Assembly (NCBI RefSeq): GCF_963082655.1 | Contig: NC_081553.1 | Coordinates: forward strand, 43,503,260-43,567,259 | Length of the DNA stretch: 64,000 nt | Direction: 5' to 3' | DNA from: Stomoxys calcitrans | Taxonomy: Eukaryota; Arthropoda; Insecta; Diptera; Muscidae | In this document: piece by piece, positions 1 through 9,478 of the stretch | How positions within the stretch are numbered: position 1 is the stretch's first letter | How the letters are laid out: every line of letters starts with the position of its first letter | Program-made: the position numbers and the translations under genes | The notes under the pieces: generated by a model | The model's input: only the letters and a program-made list of their open reading frames with translations | Database searches by the model: none | Told to the model about the DNA's origin: nothing

Positions 1-239
1 GAAGCTTGGAACGATTAATTTTATGGATGAAACCATCTAATTTAAGAGTAAGTAACTAAGAAAGAAATGAAAAATTGTCCTAGAAATTAAAATGAGGCTT
101 TGAAGAAATAAAGCAAACAAACTGAAACAGAAATTAAATTCAGAGGAACATCCACAAATAAGGAAAGGCAAAAGTCAGGCGGTGCTGACTATAAAATGCT
201 CTATACCTGATTTAACAAAAAAAAAACGCTTTAACTTTA
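1..239. other. AT-rich single-copy-like DNA
   Basis: No gene, repeat or element is recognised here. The stretch is A-rich and ends where a fragment of a hairpin-ended element begins. Confidence 0.5.
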
Positions 240-244
240 ACTTT

Positions 245-657
245 GAATACCCTCCACCAAGGATTTGTTACAACTCTACTATACAACAGTTATATCCAAA
301 TAGAGGCCGATCTGAATCATATTTCATTAAAGTATCCACAAACACTATTTTTAATTATTGGTTGCCCAAAAAGTAATTGCGGATTTTTCACAGCTTGTGA
401 CTCTGTATTGCATTCTTTCTTCTGTCAGTTATCAGCTGTTACTTTTAGCTTGCTTTAGAAAAAAAGTGTAAAAAAAGTATATTTGATTAAAGTTCATTCT
501 AAGTTTTATTAAAAATGCATTTACTTTCTTTTAAAAAATCCGCAATTACTTTTTGGGCAACCCAATACTTTATGGGGTCTTAGTCGCATATTTCGAGGTG
601 TTACAAACAGAATGACAAAATTAGTATACCCCCATGCTATGGTGGAGGGTATAAAAA
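245..657 (-). mobile_element. Hairpin-ended element, short degraded copy split by a MITE
   Basis: The left side begins ATACCCTCCACC, the inner part of the hairpin end with the hairpin itself gone. It contains a short unit remnant (GGCCGATCTGAATCAT). The right side (568-657) is the conserved module with GGGGTCTTAG, ACAAACAGAATGACAAAATT and TATACCCCCATGCTATGGTGGAGGGTATAAAAA. A MITE lies between the halves. Most internal units are missing. Confidence 0.6.
356..567 (-). mobile_element. Mariner-type MITE, copy 1 (slightly shortened)
   Basis: Terminal inverted repeats (TTGGTTGCCCAAAAAGTAAT and its complement) are flanked by TA on both sides (356-357 and 566-567). The first repeat has lost one G. 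About 25 bp just inside the left repeat, present in other copies (the word TAGTCGGCGTTGAC), are deleted. The interior is non-coding and matches the other copies closely. Confidence 0.9.
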
Positions 658-680
658 TTGGATTCTTCAAAAAGCTGTAA

Positions 681-926
681 ACAAACAATTGGAGCAGAAA
701 ACCTAAAGATGTAAAGATTCTCGCTCAGGAGAATCATTACAAATGCAGATTCATTCTTAAGATGCTGTACATTATTGACATTCCTCCTGACGAAAGAATA
801 ATTACAAGAAAGACGTTGAGAGTTGTGCAGGAGTACATCGACACGTCGTCAATGAATATAGGAAGAGAAAAGCTGTTGACAATCGACAGCGAGATGAAGA
901 GCAACACTTCGAATGTAATTCATTAA
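681..926 (+). other. Unassigned 81-codon open frame (possible exon or pseudo-exon)
   Basis: This frame is open from the stop at 678-680 to the stop at 924-926. Its first Met is codon 28 (762). The central part reads MLYIIDIPPDERIITRKTLR. The stretch lacks the low complexity and repeat words of its surroundings, and its codons look more protein-like than those of neighbouring frames. It lies between two transposon fossils, so it may be an exon of a host gene, a retained scrap of a transposon gene, or chance. I recognise no family and assign no function. Confidence 0.3.
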
Positions 927-969
927 CATTTCGTCAAAATCCGGGAAAACATGCAACATGTATGAACCC

Positions 970-1423
970 ATAATAGTTATATCGAAATATGATCTGTTTT
1001 GGGTGAAACTCGCCACAATTCACTGTTCAAATTTTCCATAAAATCGGTTAATGCATGGGCCTTATACAGGTTCAAGATCGTAAATCGGGAGATCGATATA
1101 TGACAGCTATGTCCAAAAACGATCCTATCTGTACTATAATTGGGCTGGATGTGTAGGGGTTTACATAGCTCACAATAGCAATTATCAGTTGAGTTATACG
1201 AGAAAGACCTTTAACCGGGAGATCGGTATGGGGAAAATACCCAAAAATTATCTGATCTAAACCATATTCGACACGAACGTCAAAGAGCAACTGACTGTGT
1301 CACAAATCTGCGCTATGGGGCAATTAATAGGATTTAGTGGGATAAAGGCCTTAAATATGTGGATCGGTCTACATGAAGGTTATATTTAGACAAAATTCGA
1401 TCTCGACTATAGTTGGCCCGGCA
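970..1423 (-). repeat. Old, diverged B-like 153-bp units
   Basis: Two to three strongly decayed units are recognisable by AAATCGGGAGATCGATATATGACAGC-type words, CATATTCGACACGAACGTC and GGGCCTTATAC. The anchor order matches type B, but indels have broken the 153-bp phase. No terminal hairpin is left. Confidence 0.55.
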
Positions 1424-1893
1424 CGGAATAACTATGAGCATCATACAGGATGTAGCGACAGACAGAGCACGCTAACAGCTCGGCTACCGAGGCTTTTTTC
1501 CTCTTGGGGACCTATTTTGTGAGGCATTGAGGAAGCTGTCTGGATGGACGAGGGCCAACGGACTTGGCATAAATCCAAGAAAAACTGATCAGGTACTTTT
1601 CACCAGGAGTAGAAAAATGGGTGTTTACAAAGGACCTGTCCTAAATGGGGTAGAGTTGACGCTCTTCCGATACGCGAATACAATGAGCACCACACGGGTT
1701 GGAACTTTGAGCTCGATCTGTGTGGTGTTCATGGTTATCACTAAAAGCTGGAAGAAACCGGGCGCGTTCCATATGGAATAGTTGCAACTTCAATCGCAGA
1801 CAATCAGCGGTATTGAGTGAAGAGTCTAAGTGAGAGGCCGGGTGACACCAGCTCTTGCTTAAATACTGAGTGCCTATGATAAAAAATTGTGCC
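1424..1893 (+). pseudogene. Chimeric LINE scrap: reverse-transcriptase tail joined to an RTE-type 5' region
   Basis: At 1518-1670 the frame reads LRKLSGWTRANGLGINPRKT, the conserved end of the palm region of a non-LTR reverse transcriptase of LOA/I type; compare SGLGINPCKTE in the LINE at 44.1 kb. From about 1675 to 1890 the sequence instead matches, base for base with substitutions, the complement of 31300-31553, the 5' leader of the RTE-type piece inserted at 31 kb. A second shorter match to that leader lies at 1424-1455, before the reverse-transcriptase scrap. No intact open frame remains. Confidence 0.6.
1688..1727 (+). other. Stem-loop in LINE leader, copy 1
   Basis: CACCACAC (1688-1695) and GTGTGGTG (1720-1727) form an 8-bp stem with a 24-nt loop. 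The same stem is kept in the related leader at 31487-31527 although the loops differ. Confidence 0.6.
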
Positions 1894-1910
1894 TTAAGAT
1901 TCTACTAAGG

Positions 1911-2060
1911 AGAAGAATAGGAGCTTGAAAAAACAAAAAACACGCACAGTCAGGAAGCCATAGTAAACCTCAACTCCCAGGAAAAAAAAAACTGGGCAAA
2001 GTATATCATCTGCGGGTACCATTACTGGGTAAGCAAAAAAGTATAAAGGAAACTGTTGTA
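1911..2060 (+). repeat. Dispersed duplicate, copy 1 (partner at 5572-5735)
   Basis: Both copies contain GAATAGGAGCTTGAAAAAAC, CAGTCAGGAAGCCATAG, CTCCCAGG, CTGCGGG and ACTGGGT-GAGCAAAAAAGT in the same order and orientation. The segment is non-coding and I do not recognise it as part of a known transposon. Confidence 0.7.
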
Positions 2061-2071
2061 ACAACACTTAA

Positions 2072-2398
2072 GCAAATTTGCCCATGAACACTCATTTGCC
2101 CATTAACATTCATTTGCCCATAAACATTCCATTAACGAACAGTGGCAAACTGTTCACATATCAATGAGTTCAAGTTTCAGCTCAATTATAAGGGACCTCC
2201 TTTTTATAGCCGAGTCCAAACGGCTTGCCGCAGAGCGTCACCTCTTTGGGGAGAAGTTTTACATGACAGAATACCTCAGACATGTTGTCAGCATTAGGAG
2301 GGAATAACCACCGCTGAAATTTTTATTGATGTTCTCGTCATGATTCAAAAACAGGCATTCGGCATCGTAGTCGAAGTGTTAATCTCTGCGCTAAGGTA
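2072..2398 (-). mobile_element. tRNA-derived SINE, degraded copy
   Basis: On the minus strand the order is tRNA-like head (near 2398), then CAGCGGTGGTTATTCCCTCC (complement of 2292-2313), GAGGTATTCTG, CCAAAGAGGTGACGC, GACTCGGCTATAAAAAGGAG and a tail with GGGCAAAT. The tail word CATTTGCCCATTAACATT is repeated three times (2089-2140), an expansion not present in the complete copy at 55991. The promoter boxes are eroded. Confidence 0.8.
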
Positions 2399-2683
2399 GG
2401 AAATACTCTATTAATGAAAAATTAAGAAAACAATTCCATAAAATTGAATTCGACAAAAATATTTTTTATGCAAATAAAATATAAAAATTTTCTAGAGAAA
2501 TAAAATTTTGTAAAACTTTTTTTGAAAAAAATCTTAGCATTATTTCTTTTTATACCCTCCACCATAGAATGGGGGGTATACTAATTTCGTCATTCTGTTT
2601 GTAACTACACGTAATATTCGTCTGAGACACCATAATGTATATATATTCCTGATCGTCGCGACATTTTATGTCGATTTAGCCAT

Positions 2684-2843
2684 GTCCGTCCGTCTGTCCG
2701 TCCGTCTGTCCGTCCGTCTGTCCGTCCGTCTGTCCGTCCGTCTGTCCGTCCGTCTGTCCGTCCGTCTGTCCGTCCGTCTGTCCGTCCGTCTGTCCGTCCG
2801 TCTGTCCGTCCGTCTGTCCGTCCGTCTGTCCGTCCGTCTGTCC
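2684..2843 (+). repeat. 12-bp minisatellite (GTCCGTCCGTCT)n
   Basis: About 13.3 near-perfect copies of GTCCGTCCGTCT, followed by a few variant units to 2860. The array lies just after the element leader (TCGATTTAGCCAT) and before GAAAGCACGCTAACTTCCGA. Other A elements have only three to five units at the same place (for example 15451-15489), so this copy is an expansion. The long Thr-Asp-Arg frames it creates are artefacts. Confidence 0.95.
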
Positions 2844-2984
2844 ATCCGTCCGTCTATCTGTTGAAAGCACGCTAACTTCCGAAGGAGTAAAGCTAGCCGC
2901 TTGAAATTTTGCACAAATACTTCTTATTAGTGTAGGTCGGTTGGTATTGTAAATGGGCCATATCGGTCCATGTTTTGATATAGC

Positions 2985-4790
2985 TGCCATATAAACCGAT
3001 CTTGGTCTTGACTTCTTGAGCCTCTAGAGGACGCAATTCTCATTCGATTGGAATGAAATTTTGCACGTGGTATTTTGATATCACTTCCAACAACTGTACA
3101 AAGTACGGTTAAAATTGGCCAATGTTTTGATATAGCTGCCATATAAACCGATCTTGGGTCTTGACTTCTTGAGCATCTAGAGGGCGCAATTCTTATCCGA
3201 ATGGAATGAATTTTTGCACGTAGTGTTTTGGTAGCACTTTCAACAACTGTGCCAAGTATGGTTCAAATCGGTCTATAACCTGATATAGCTGCCATATAAA
3301 CCCATCTTGGGTCTTGACTTCTTGAGCCTCTAGAGTGCGCAATTCTTATCCGATTGGAATGAAATTTTGCACGACATGTTCTGTTATGATATCCAACAAC
3401 TGTGCCAAGTATGGTTCAAATCGGTTTATAACCTGATATAGCTGCCATATAAACCGATCTTGGGTCTTGACTTCTTGAGCCTCTAGAGGGCGCAATTCTT
3501 ATCCGAGTGGAATGAATTTTTGCACGTAGTGTTATGGTAGCGCTTTCAACAACTGTGCCAAGTATGGTTCAAATCGGTCCATAACCTGATATAGCTGTCA
3601 TATAAACCGATCTTGGGTCTTGACTTCTTGAGCCTCTAGAGTGCGCAATTCTTATCCGATTGGAATGAAATTTTGCACGAAATGTTCTGTTATGATATCC
3701 AACAACTGTGCTAAGTATGATTCAAATCGGTTTATAAACTGATATAGCTGCCATATAAACCGATCTTGGGTCTTGATTTCTTGAGCCTCTAGGGTGCGCA
3801 ATTCTTATCCGATTGGAATGAAATTTTGCACGACATGTTTTGTTATGATATCCAACAACTGTGCCAAGTATGGTTCAAATCGGTTTATAACCTGATATAG
3901 CTGCTATATAAACCGATCTTGGGTCTTGACTTCTTGAGCCTCTAGAGGGCGCAATTCTTATCCGATTGGAATGAAATTTTGCACGACGTGTTCTGTTATG
4001 ATATCCAACAACTGTGCCAAGGTTGGTTCAAATCGGTCAAAAACTGATATAGCTGCCATATAAACCGATCTTGGGTCTTGATTTCTTGAGCCTCTAGGGT
4101 GCGCAATTCTTATCCGATTGGAATGAAATTTTGCACGACATGTTTTGTTATGATATCCAACAACTGTGCCAAGCATGGTTTAAATCGGTCCATAACCTGA
4201 TAAAGCTGCCATATAAACCGATCTTGGGTCTTGACTTCTTGAGCCTCTAGAGGGCACAATTCTTATCCGATTTGAATGAATTTTTGCACAAGGTATTTCG
4301 TTATGATATTCAACAACTGCGCCAAGTATGGTTGAAATCGGTCCATAACCTGATATAGCTGTCATATAAACAGATCTGTGGATTTGACTTCTTGAGCTTC
4401 TAGAGGGCGCAATTCCTATCCGATTTGGCTGAAATTATGCATGATGTATTTTATTCGTACTTTCAACAACTGTTTCAAATAAGATTCAAATCGGTTCATA
4501 ACCTGATATAGCTGCCATATAAACCGATCTGGGATCTTGACTTCTTGAGCCTCTATAGGTCCCAATTATTATCCGATTTGCCTGAAATTTTGTACGAAGG
4601 ATCCTCTCATGACCATCAACATACATGTTTATTATGGTCTGAATCGGTCTATAGCCCGATACAGCTCCCATATAAATCGATCTCTCTAATTTACTTCTTG
4701 AACCCCCAAAGGGCGCAATTCTTATTCGAATTGGCTGACATTTTACACAGGTCTCCAATATATATTTTAATTGTGGTCCAAACCGGACCA
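2985..4790 (+). repeat. Tandem array of 153-bp A units
   Basis: The ATAAACCGATCT anchor recurs with its G at 2998, 3150, 3303, 3456, 3609 and 3762, spacings of 152-153 bp. Each unit holds GGGTCTTGACTTCTTGAGCC, TCTAGAGGGCGCAATTCTTA, TCCGATTGGAATGAAATTTT, ATGATATCCAACAACTGTGC and AACCTGATATAGCTGCCATA. Adjacent units differ by scattered substitutions rather than indels. Confidence 0.9.
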
Positions 4791-4900
4791 GATATTGATG
4801 CCGCTCTAATAGCAGAGCAAAGATTTCTTATATCCTTTTTTGCCTAAGAAGAGATGCCGGGAAAAGAACTCGACAAATGCGATCCATGGTGGAGGGTATA

Positions 4901-5141
4901 TATTGGGTTGCCCAAAAAGTAATTGCGGATTTTTTAAAAGAAAGTAAATGCATTTTTAATAAGACTTAGAATGAACTTTAATCAAATATACTTTTTTTAC
5001 ACTTTTTTTCTAAAGCAAGCTAAAAGTAACAGCTGATAACTGACTGAAGAAAGAATGCAATTACAGAGTCACAAGCTGTGAAAAAATTTGTCAACGCCGA
5101 CTATATAAAAAATCCGCAATTACTTTTTGGGCAACCCAATA
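4901..5141 (+). mobile_element. Mariner-type MITE, copy 2
   Basis: A full-length copy with TTGGGTTGCCCAAAAAGTAA at the left, its complement at the right, and TA at both borders. It is inserted in the GGGTATAAAAGATTCGG boundary of an A element; the uninterrupted sequence is visible at 17681-17697. Confidence 0.95.
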
Positions 5142-5144
5142 AGA

Positions 5145-5159
5145 TTCGGTCGGGCCGAA
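5145..5159 (+). other. Terminal palindrome of the type A element
   Basis: TTCGGTCGGGCCGAA, a 7-bp stem with one mismatch and a single-base loop. Equivalent sites lie at 15277, 17693, 20520, 22276, 25335, 28216, 35447 and 53873. Confidence 0.8.
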
Positions 5160-5175
5160 CGTGTTAAGTTTTTAG

Positions 5176-5571
5176 CTATTCCCATGTGTCCTAATGTTGC
5201 TGCCTTACTTGCATTTTGAGCTAAAACGGAGCAAATATAATATTTGACCATAGATGTAGATTTGAACTTAATCCCCATATGGCTAAGGAATGAACTCTCT
5301 GAGAGCCTTTGGAGCCCCATAACATAATAATGTATAATTTGTAGAGATATATTTACTTTTTTTTTCATCTGACTCTTTTTTTGCTGTTATCTCAAGTGTA
5401 ACTGATACACACCAATAGGCCAAGTTGATGGCTGATGTTGACCAAGATAGCCAAACACACCACATGGTCAAGTGGTTTGGTAAAAAAAATTCAAACAGAC
5501 AGACAGGCATGTAGACAGACAGTGGAACCCAAAGAAAAAAGTTGAGGGGAAAAGTTTACACTTTTTTTCCA
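5176..5571. other. Single-copy-like non-coding DNA
   Basis: No gene or repeat recognised. A pyrimidine run (5355-5390) is the only compositional feature. Confidence 0.5.
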
Positions 5572-5735
5572 GAATAGGAGCTTGAAAAAACACACACACA
5601 GTCAGGAAGCCATAGCAAACCCATACTCCCAGGGAAGAAAGAAAACTAAGGCAAGGAATATCTACTGCGGGAACCATAACTGGGTGAGCAAAAAAGTTTC
5701 CTAGGAAACTGCTTTGACAACACTAATGTTAATTA
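5572..5735 (+). repeat. Dispersed duplicate, copy 2 (partner at 1911-2060)
   Basis: Same order of words as the partner copy. Between the two copies lie a SINE and a complete type A element. The unique DNA here may have been duplicated locally before those insertions. Confidence 0.7.
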
Positions 5736-6964
5736 AACAAAATAATAAAGTAAATTGAAGTTCTCTGCACACCGCCTTGGTGTCTAGACAATCAAGGAGA
5801 GAAAAAAAAAGACAAATAAAAGCCCTGCGAAAAAAAACCCATCTATGAGAAATTGTGTTTAATTTGTTGTTGCTGTTGCATTGCCTGCATCTGAAACTCT
5901 CGATATTATTATTTTCTTCACCCCATTTTCTCAATGACACCATTTCGATATTGTCTTCGCCTTAAAGGAGGACAGCAGCAGCAGCAGCAACTGGCGCAGC
6001 AGTAATTTATCATGTTTTTTAGGAATCTCTTGCATTGTCCCATTGTGGTCGATCTACCCCCTTGACATACCTCATACAGCATTTTTGCCTTGCTGCTTAT
6101 CAATAGTCATTTGCTACAACAACCTTCTGTTATGGGTATGGCGGCTGGTTGAGATTTTTCCCTAACTTCTTGGTGTTCATAAAGATGCCTAAAATGATAA
6201 GGCTTGGCACAATCAGCCAAGTCACTACTAACATTCAGGCTATATTTATTAAGGCTGTTGCAAGGCGGCAGGCCGCAAGTTTTTGGCCAAAAACTTAGCC
6301 AACTAACCAATCAGCCTTACTACCTGACTGAATGGCTGTATTGTGCCGCCTAGTAAAAGACCTCAAAAGACGTGTCAGCTTTAGGCTTCTTATGCTCAGC
6401 CTTTATTTGAGATTTTGTGGGCTTTGGGAAGAATAATCAAAACCCTGGTGTTGAGTTGTGCTGACTGGCTGATAGATAGACAGACAGACAGGGAGTTGGG
6501 CTATTGGTTATAGGCAAGCCTCATACTATGTGTGTGAATCTGGAATGTCGTGGCAAAAGCTTAATTTCAATTGGCAGAAATTATTGGTACGCATATAAGG
6601 TCACAAGACTCATAAAAATTACCCTGAATGGGCTATTTGTGATCTCTCTTTCCCCTTGCTGTTCCTTTTTTTCACACAGACTCTAATTGTAGCATAAACG
6701 CATAATTTTGTGATCGCTACGTTTCAATGATTATGGCGAAGATTTTTTTTTTTTGTTTTGGAGAGGGAACCAAAAAACAAAAATCGTAATAACATCACGA
6801 TTTGGCCATTTATTTGCAAAATGGGCTATAATATATATCGAAGAGAATACATGTTTAAACAATTTTTAATACTGGAAGCCCATCAAACAAAAATGTGCGA
6901 AAAATAAACAACGCAGGTTAAAAACAGTTTGGGAATGAGCTGCATAAAAATTAGGAAAAAAAAA
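5736..6964. other. Single-copy-like non-coding DNA with a short CAG run
   Basis: No exon recognised. A (CAG)n-like run lies at about 5970-6003 and a GACA run at 6477-6493. The stretch has the texture of fly intron or intergenic DNA. It ends at the degraded hairpin of the next element. Confidence 0.5.
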
Positions 6965-7379
6965 CTAAAAGGCATGATAAGTTCGGCCAGGACGAATTTT
7001 ATAAAAGGCATTTGTCAAGTTCTTTCAAGATTTTTTAAATATATATGAGCTATATCAAGTTATTGAAGATTTGGAGGAGAAATCATAGAAAAATAACACC
7101 TCCAAAAATTTCAGGCAAATTAAGTAAAAATTAAGCCATCCAGAGGCTCAAAAAAGCAAATTGGGAGAAAAGCTTTAAGGGCAGCTATATCAGGTTATGA
7201 ACCGATTTACATCATTCTTACCACAGTTATTGGAAGTTATAAAGGGTGATTTTTTAAACACACAAACACACATAAAATTCAGAAAAATACATGAAATCTT
7301 TATTTGAATCGATTGTACGGCCCTAATAAATGAATATTTGAAGATTATTTCATGCAAATGATGACAGTGACTGCGCCTC

Positions 7380-8728
7380 AAATAGTCTATCCGCTTAGTC
7401 CAATTTTGGCATACTCATTCCAGCATTTCGGCCGGTATCTCACGAATAAATCCTTCAATGTTGTCTTTCAATGCGTCAAATGAAGCCGGCTTTTGTGAGT
7501 AGACATGAGCTTTAGCATAGCCCCACAAAAATTAATCTAAACGCGTTAAATCGTACAATATAGGCGGCCAATTGACCGTTCCCGAACGTTCCGTCTCAAT
7601 AAGTGTTGTTGAAACAACGTGTCATGCAAGTTAAGCTCTTGCATAAAAAAAGTTGGATATCATCTAATGGTAGCGCTGACCATTCACAGTTACGTTACGA
7701 TTCGCATCATCTTTGAAGAAGCACGGTCCAATGATGACACCAGCCCATAAACCGCTCCAAACTGTGACTGTTTCTGGATGCTTTGGTAGCTCTTGTAATG
7801 CTTCTGGCTGATCTTCATTCCAAAATCAACAATTTTGCTTATTTACGTACGTCCAATTGACGGGTCCCGAATGTGAAATAAAATGTTCGCCGAACTGGCC
7901 TCTCAATAAGTCCATTGTTGCTGTGTGGCATGTGGCATGTGGCACCGTCTTGTTGAAACCACGTGTCATGCAAGTTAAGCTCTTGCATAAAAAAAGTTGG
8001 ATATCATCTAATGGTAGCGCTGACCATTCACAGTTACGTTACGATTCGCATCATCTTTGAAGAAGCACGGTCCAATGATGACACCAGCCCATAAACCGCT
8101 CCAAACTGTGACTGTTTCTGGATGCTTTGGTAGCTCTTGTAATGCTTCAGGCTGATCTTCATTCCAAAATCAACAATTTTGCTTATTTACGTACGTCCAA
8201 TTGACGGGTCCCGAATGTGAAATAAATTGTTCGCCGAACTGGCCTCTCAATAAGTCCATTGTTGCTGTGTGGCATGTGGCATGTGGCACCGTCTTTTTGA
8301 AACCACGTGTCATGGAAGTCAAGCTCTTGCATTTGGGCTAAAAAAAAAGTTGGATATCATCTGACGGTAGCGCTCACAATTCACAGGTACGTTACGACTC
8401 GCAACATCTTTGAAGAAGTACGGTCCAATGATGCCACCAGCCCATAAACCGCACCAAACTGTGACCTTTTCTGGATGCATTGGTAGCTCTTGCAAGGCTT
8501 CTGGCTGATCTTCACTCCTAATCGACAAATCCGCTTATTTACTTACCCATTGATCCAAAATTGAGCTCCGTCGCTCAGAGGAAAAAGCGCGCGACGAACT
8601 TTCCTAACAGAAAACGCGTTTTGATAATAAAATGCAATAAGTTGCAAGCGTTGTTCGTTTGTAAGACGATTCATGGTTAAATTATAGACCAAACTGAAGA
8701 TGTTTGACAGTGAAACTAAATACGACAC
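7380..8728 (-). pseudogene. Mariner-type transposase, broken and internally triplicated
   Basis: DNA cut-and-paste transposase remnant read on the minus strand. The N-terminus (8668-8555) reads MNRLTNEQRLQLIAFYYQNA, then SVRKVRRALF, and jumps straight to LSDGAQFWING. About 100 residues (helix-turn-helix and linker) are therefore missing up to the first catalytic Asp, whose usual following Glu is Gly. Next comes SEDQPEALQELP, HPEKVTVWCGLWAGG and IGPYFFKD (8514-8400). The second Asp survives in WFQQDGATCH (near 7950). The C-terminus (7600-7380) has PPILYDLTRLD, where the codon after Asp is a stop, then FLWGYAKAHVY and FIREIPAEMLE. Stops, the triplication and the deletion show it cannot make active enzyme. 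Confidence 0.85.
7621..8540 (-). repeat. 344-bp tandem triplication inside the transposase
   Basis: GTCATGCAAGTTAAGCTCTT begins at 7621 and 7965, and its diverged form at 8309, an exact 344-bp period twice. Copies 1 and 2 are almost identical; copy 3 differs at many sites. At the joints, the codons for SGPVNW run directly into YVNKQNC, which lies upstream in the normal protein. Confidence 0.9.
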
Positions 8729-9211
8729 GTGCGTGAGCTTTTTTAACCAGTAATGCCAAAAAATGATATGCGCTCTCTAAAAGCTCAAAAAGTCTAATAG
8801 GGAGATGGATTTATTTGGCAGCTATATCTGGTAAAGAACCGATTTGAATCATATTTGGCACAATTGTTGGAAGTCATATCAAAACACTAGGTGCAAAATT
8901 TTAGCCAAGTCGGAAAAGAATTGCACTATTGAGAGGTTCAAGAAAACAAATCGGGAGATCGGTTCATATGGAAGCTATACCAAAACAAGGGCCGTTTTGG
9001 CCCATTTACAACCCCAACCGACCCTCTCTAGTTTAATTCCTTCGAAAGTTAGCGTGCTTTCGACAGAGACACGGACAGACAGAGGCACAGATAGACTTAA
9101 AATGTCAGGTCGATTAAAACTAGATGCACTTTATGGGGTCTTAGACCAATATTTCGAGGTGTTGCAAACGAAACGCAACGACCGCACTTGGCACAGTTGT
9201 TGACAGATTAG

Positions 9212-9339
9212 ATCAATCAGATCAGATCAGATCAGATCAGATCAGATCAGATCAGATCAGATCAGATCAGATCAGATCAGATTAGATTAGATCAGATCAG
9301 ATCAGATCAGATCAGATCAGATCAGATCAGATCAGATCA
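9212..9339 (+). repeat. (GATCA)n microsatellite
   Basis: About 25 nearly perfect copies of the pentamer, with one TTAGATTAG interruption (9281-9291). The left flank is GGCACAGTTGTTGACAGATT and the right flank is ATAACAGAACACTATTTGCA. Those are the two halves of an A unit (CACAGTTGTTG...GATCATAACAAAACAC), so the array lies inside a repeat unit. Confidence 0.95.
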
Positions 9340-9478
9340 TAACAGAACACTATTTGCAAAATTTAAGCCAAATTGGACAAAAATTGAGGCCAATTGGACA
9401 AGGGCTCAAGAGGTCAAATCGGGAGATCGGTTTATATAGGGGCTATATTAGGTTATATACCGATTTGCACCGCACTCG

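Larger units (their letters stand above)
2546..5175 (+). mobile_element. Hairpin-ended element, type A, near full length
   Basis: It starts TTTTATACCCTCCACCATAG, continues with the conserved leader (ACTAATTTCGTCATTCTGTT, then TATATATTCCTGATCGTCGC), a 12-bp minisatellite, and about 12 tandem 153-bp units from roughly 2990 to 4790. It ends with ATCCATGGTGGAGGGTATA and the imperfect palindrome TTCGGTCGGGCCGAA (5145-5159). The last unit or two differ (CCCCCAAAGGGCGCAATTC), as in the other A elements, so the array has an ordered right border. A MITE sits inside the terminal TATAAAA. No protein-coding capacity is credible; open frames exist only because 153 is divisible by three. Confidence 0.85.
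7242..8767 (-). mobile_element. Defective mariner-type (DDE) DNA transposon
   Basis: The left edge reads AGGGTGATTTTTTAAACAC, an end I associate with insect mariner-type elements. The right edge is eroded near AAAAAATGATA. The interior is a transposase gene in minus orientation, with a long deletion and a triplicated middle. It is inserted in a type A element whose repeat units continue on both sides. Confidence 0.75.
6965..9180 (-). mobile_element. Hairpin-ended element, type A, interrupted by a mariner-type element
   Basis: The degraded hairpin end (GTTCGGCCAGGACGAA, about 6981-6996) and a few A-unit words lie on the left (7073-7240: CAGAGGCTCAAAAAAGC, GGCAGCTATATCAGG). The array resumes at 8768 with AAAGCTCAAAAAGTCTAATAGGGAG and reaches the leader complement (CGAAAGTTAGCGTGCTTTCG, GACAGACAGAGGC, CTTATGGGGTCTTAGACC) by 9180. 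The transposase remnant sits between the halves. Confidence 0.75.

Noticed and set aside
2666..2990. Open frames with repeated Thr-Asp-Arg/Gly-Gln
   Set aside because: They are translations of the 12-bp minisatellite, open on both strands only because 12 is divisible by three.
2985..4790. Regularly spaced direct repeats that could suggest a CRISPR array
   Set aside because: The whole 153-bp unit is repeated with no unique spacers, there are no cas genes, and the DNA is clearly eukaryotic.
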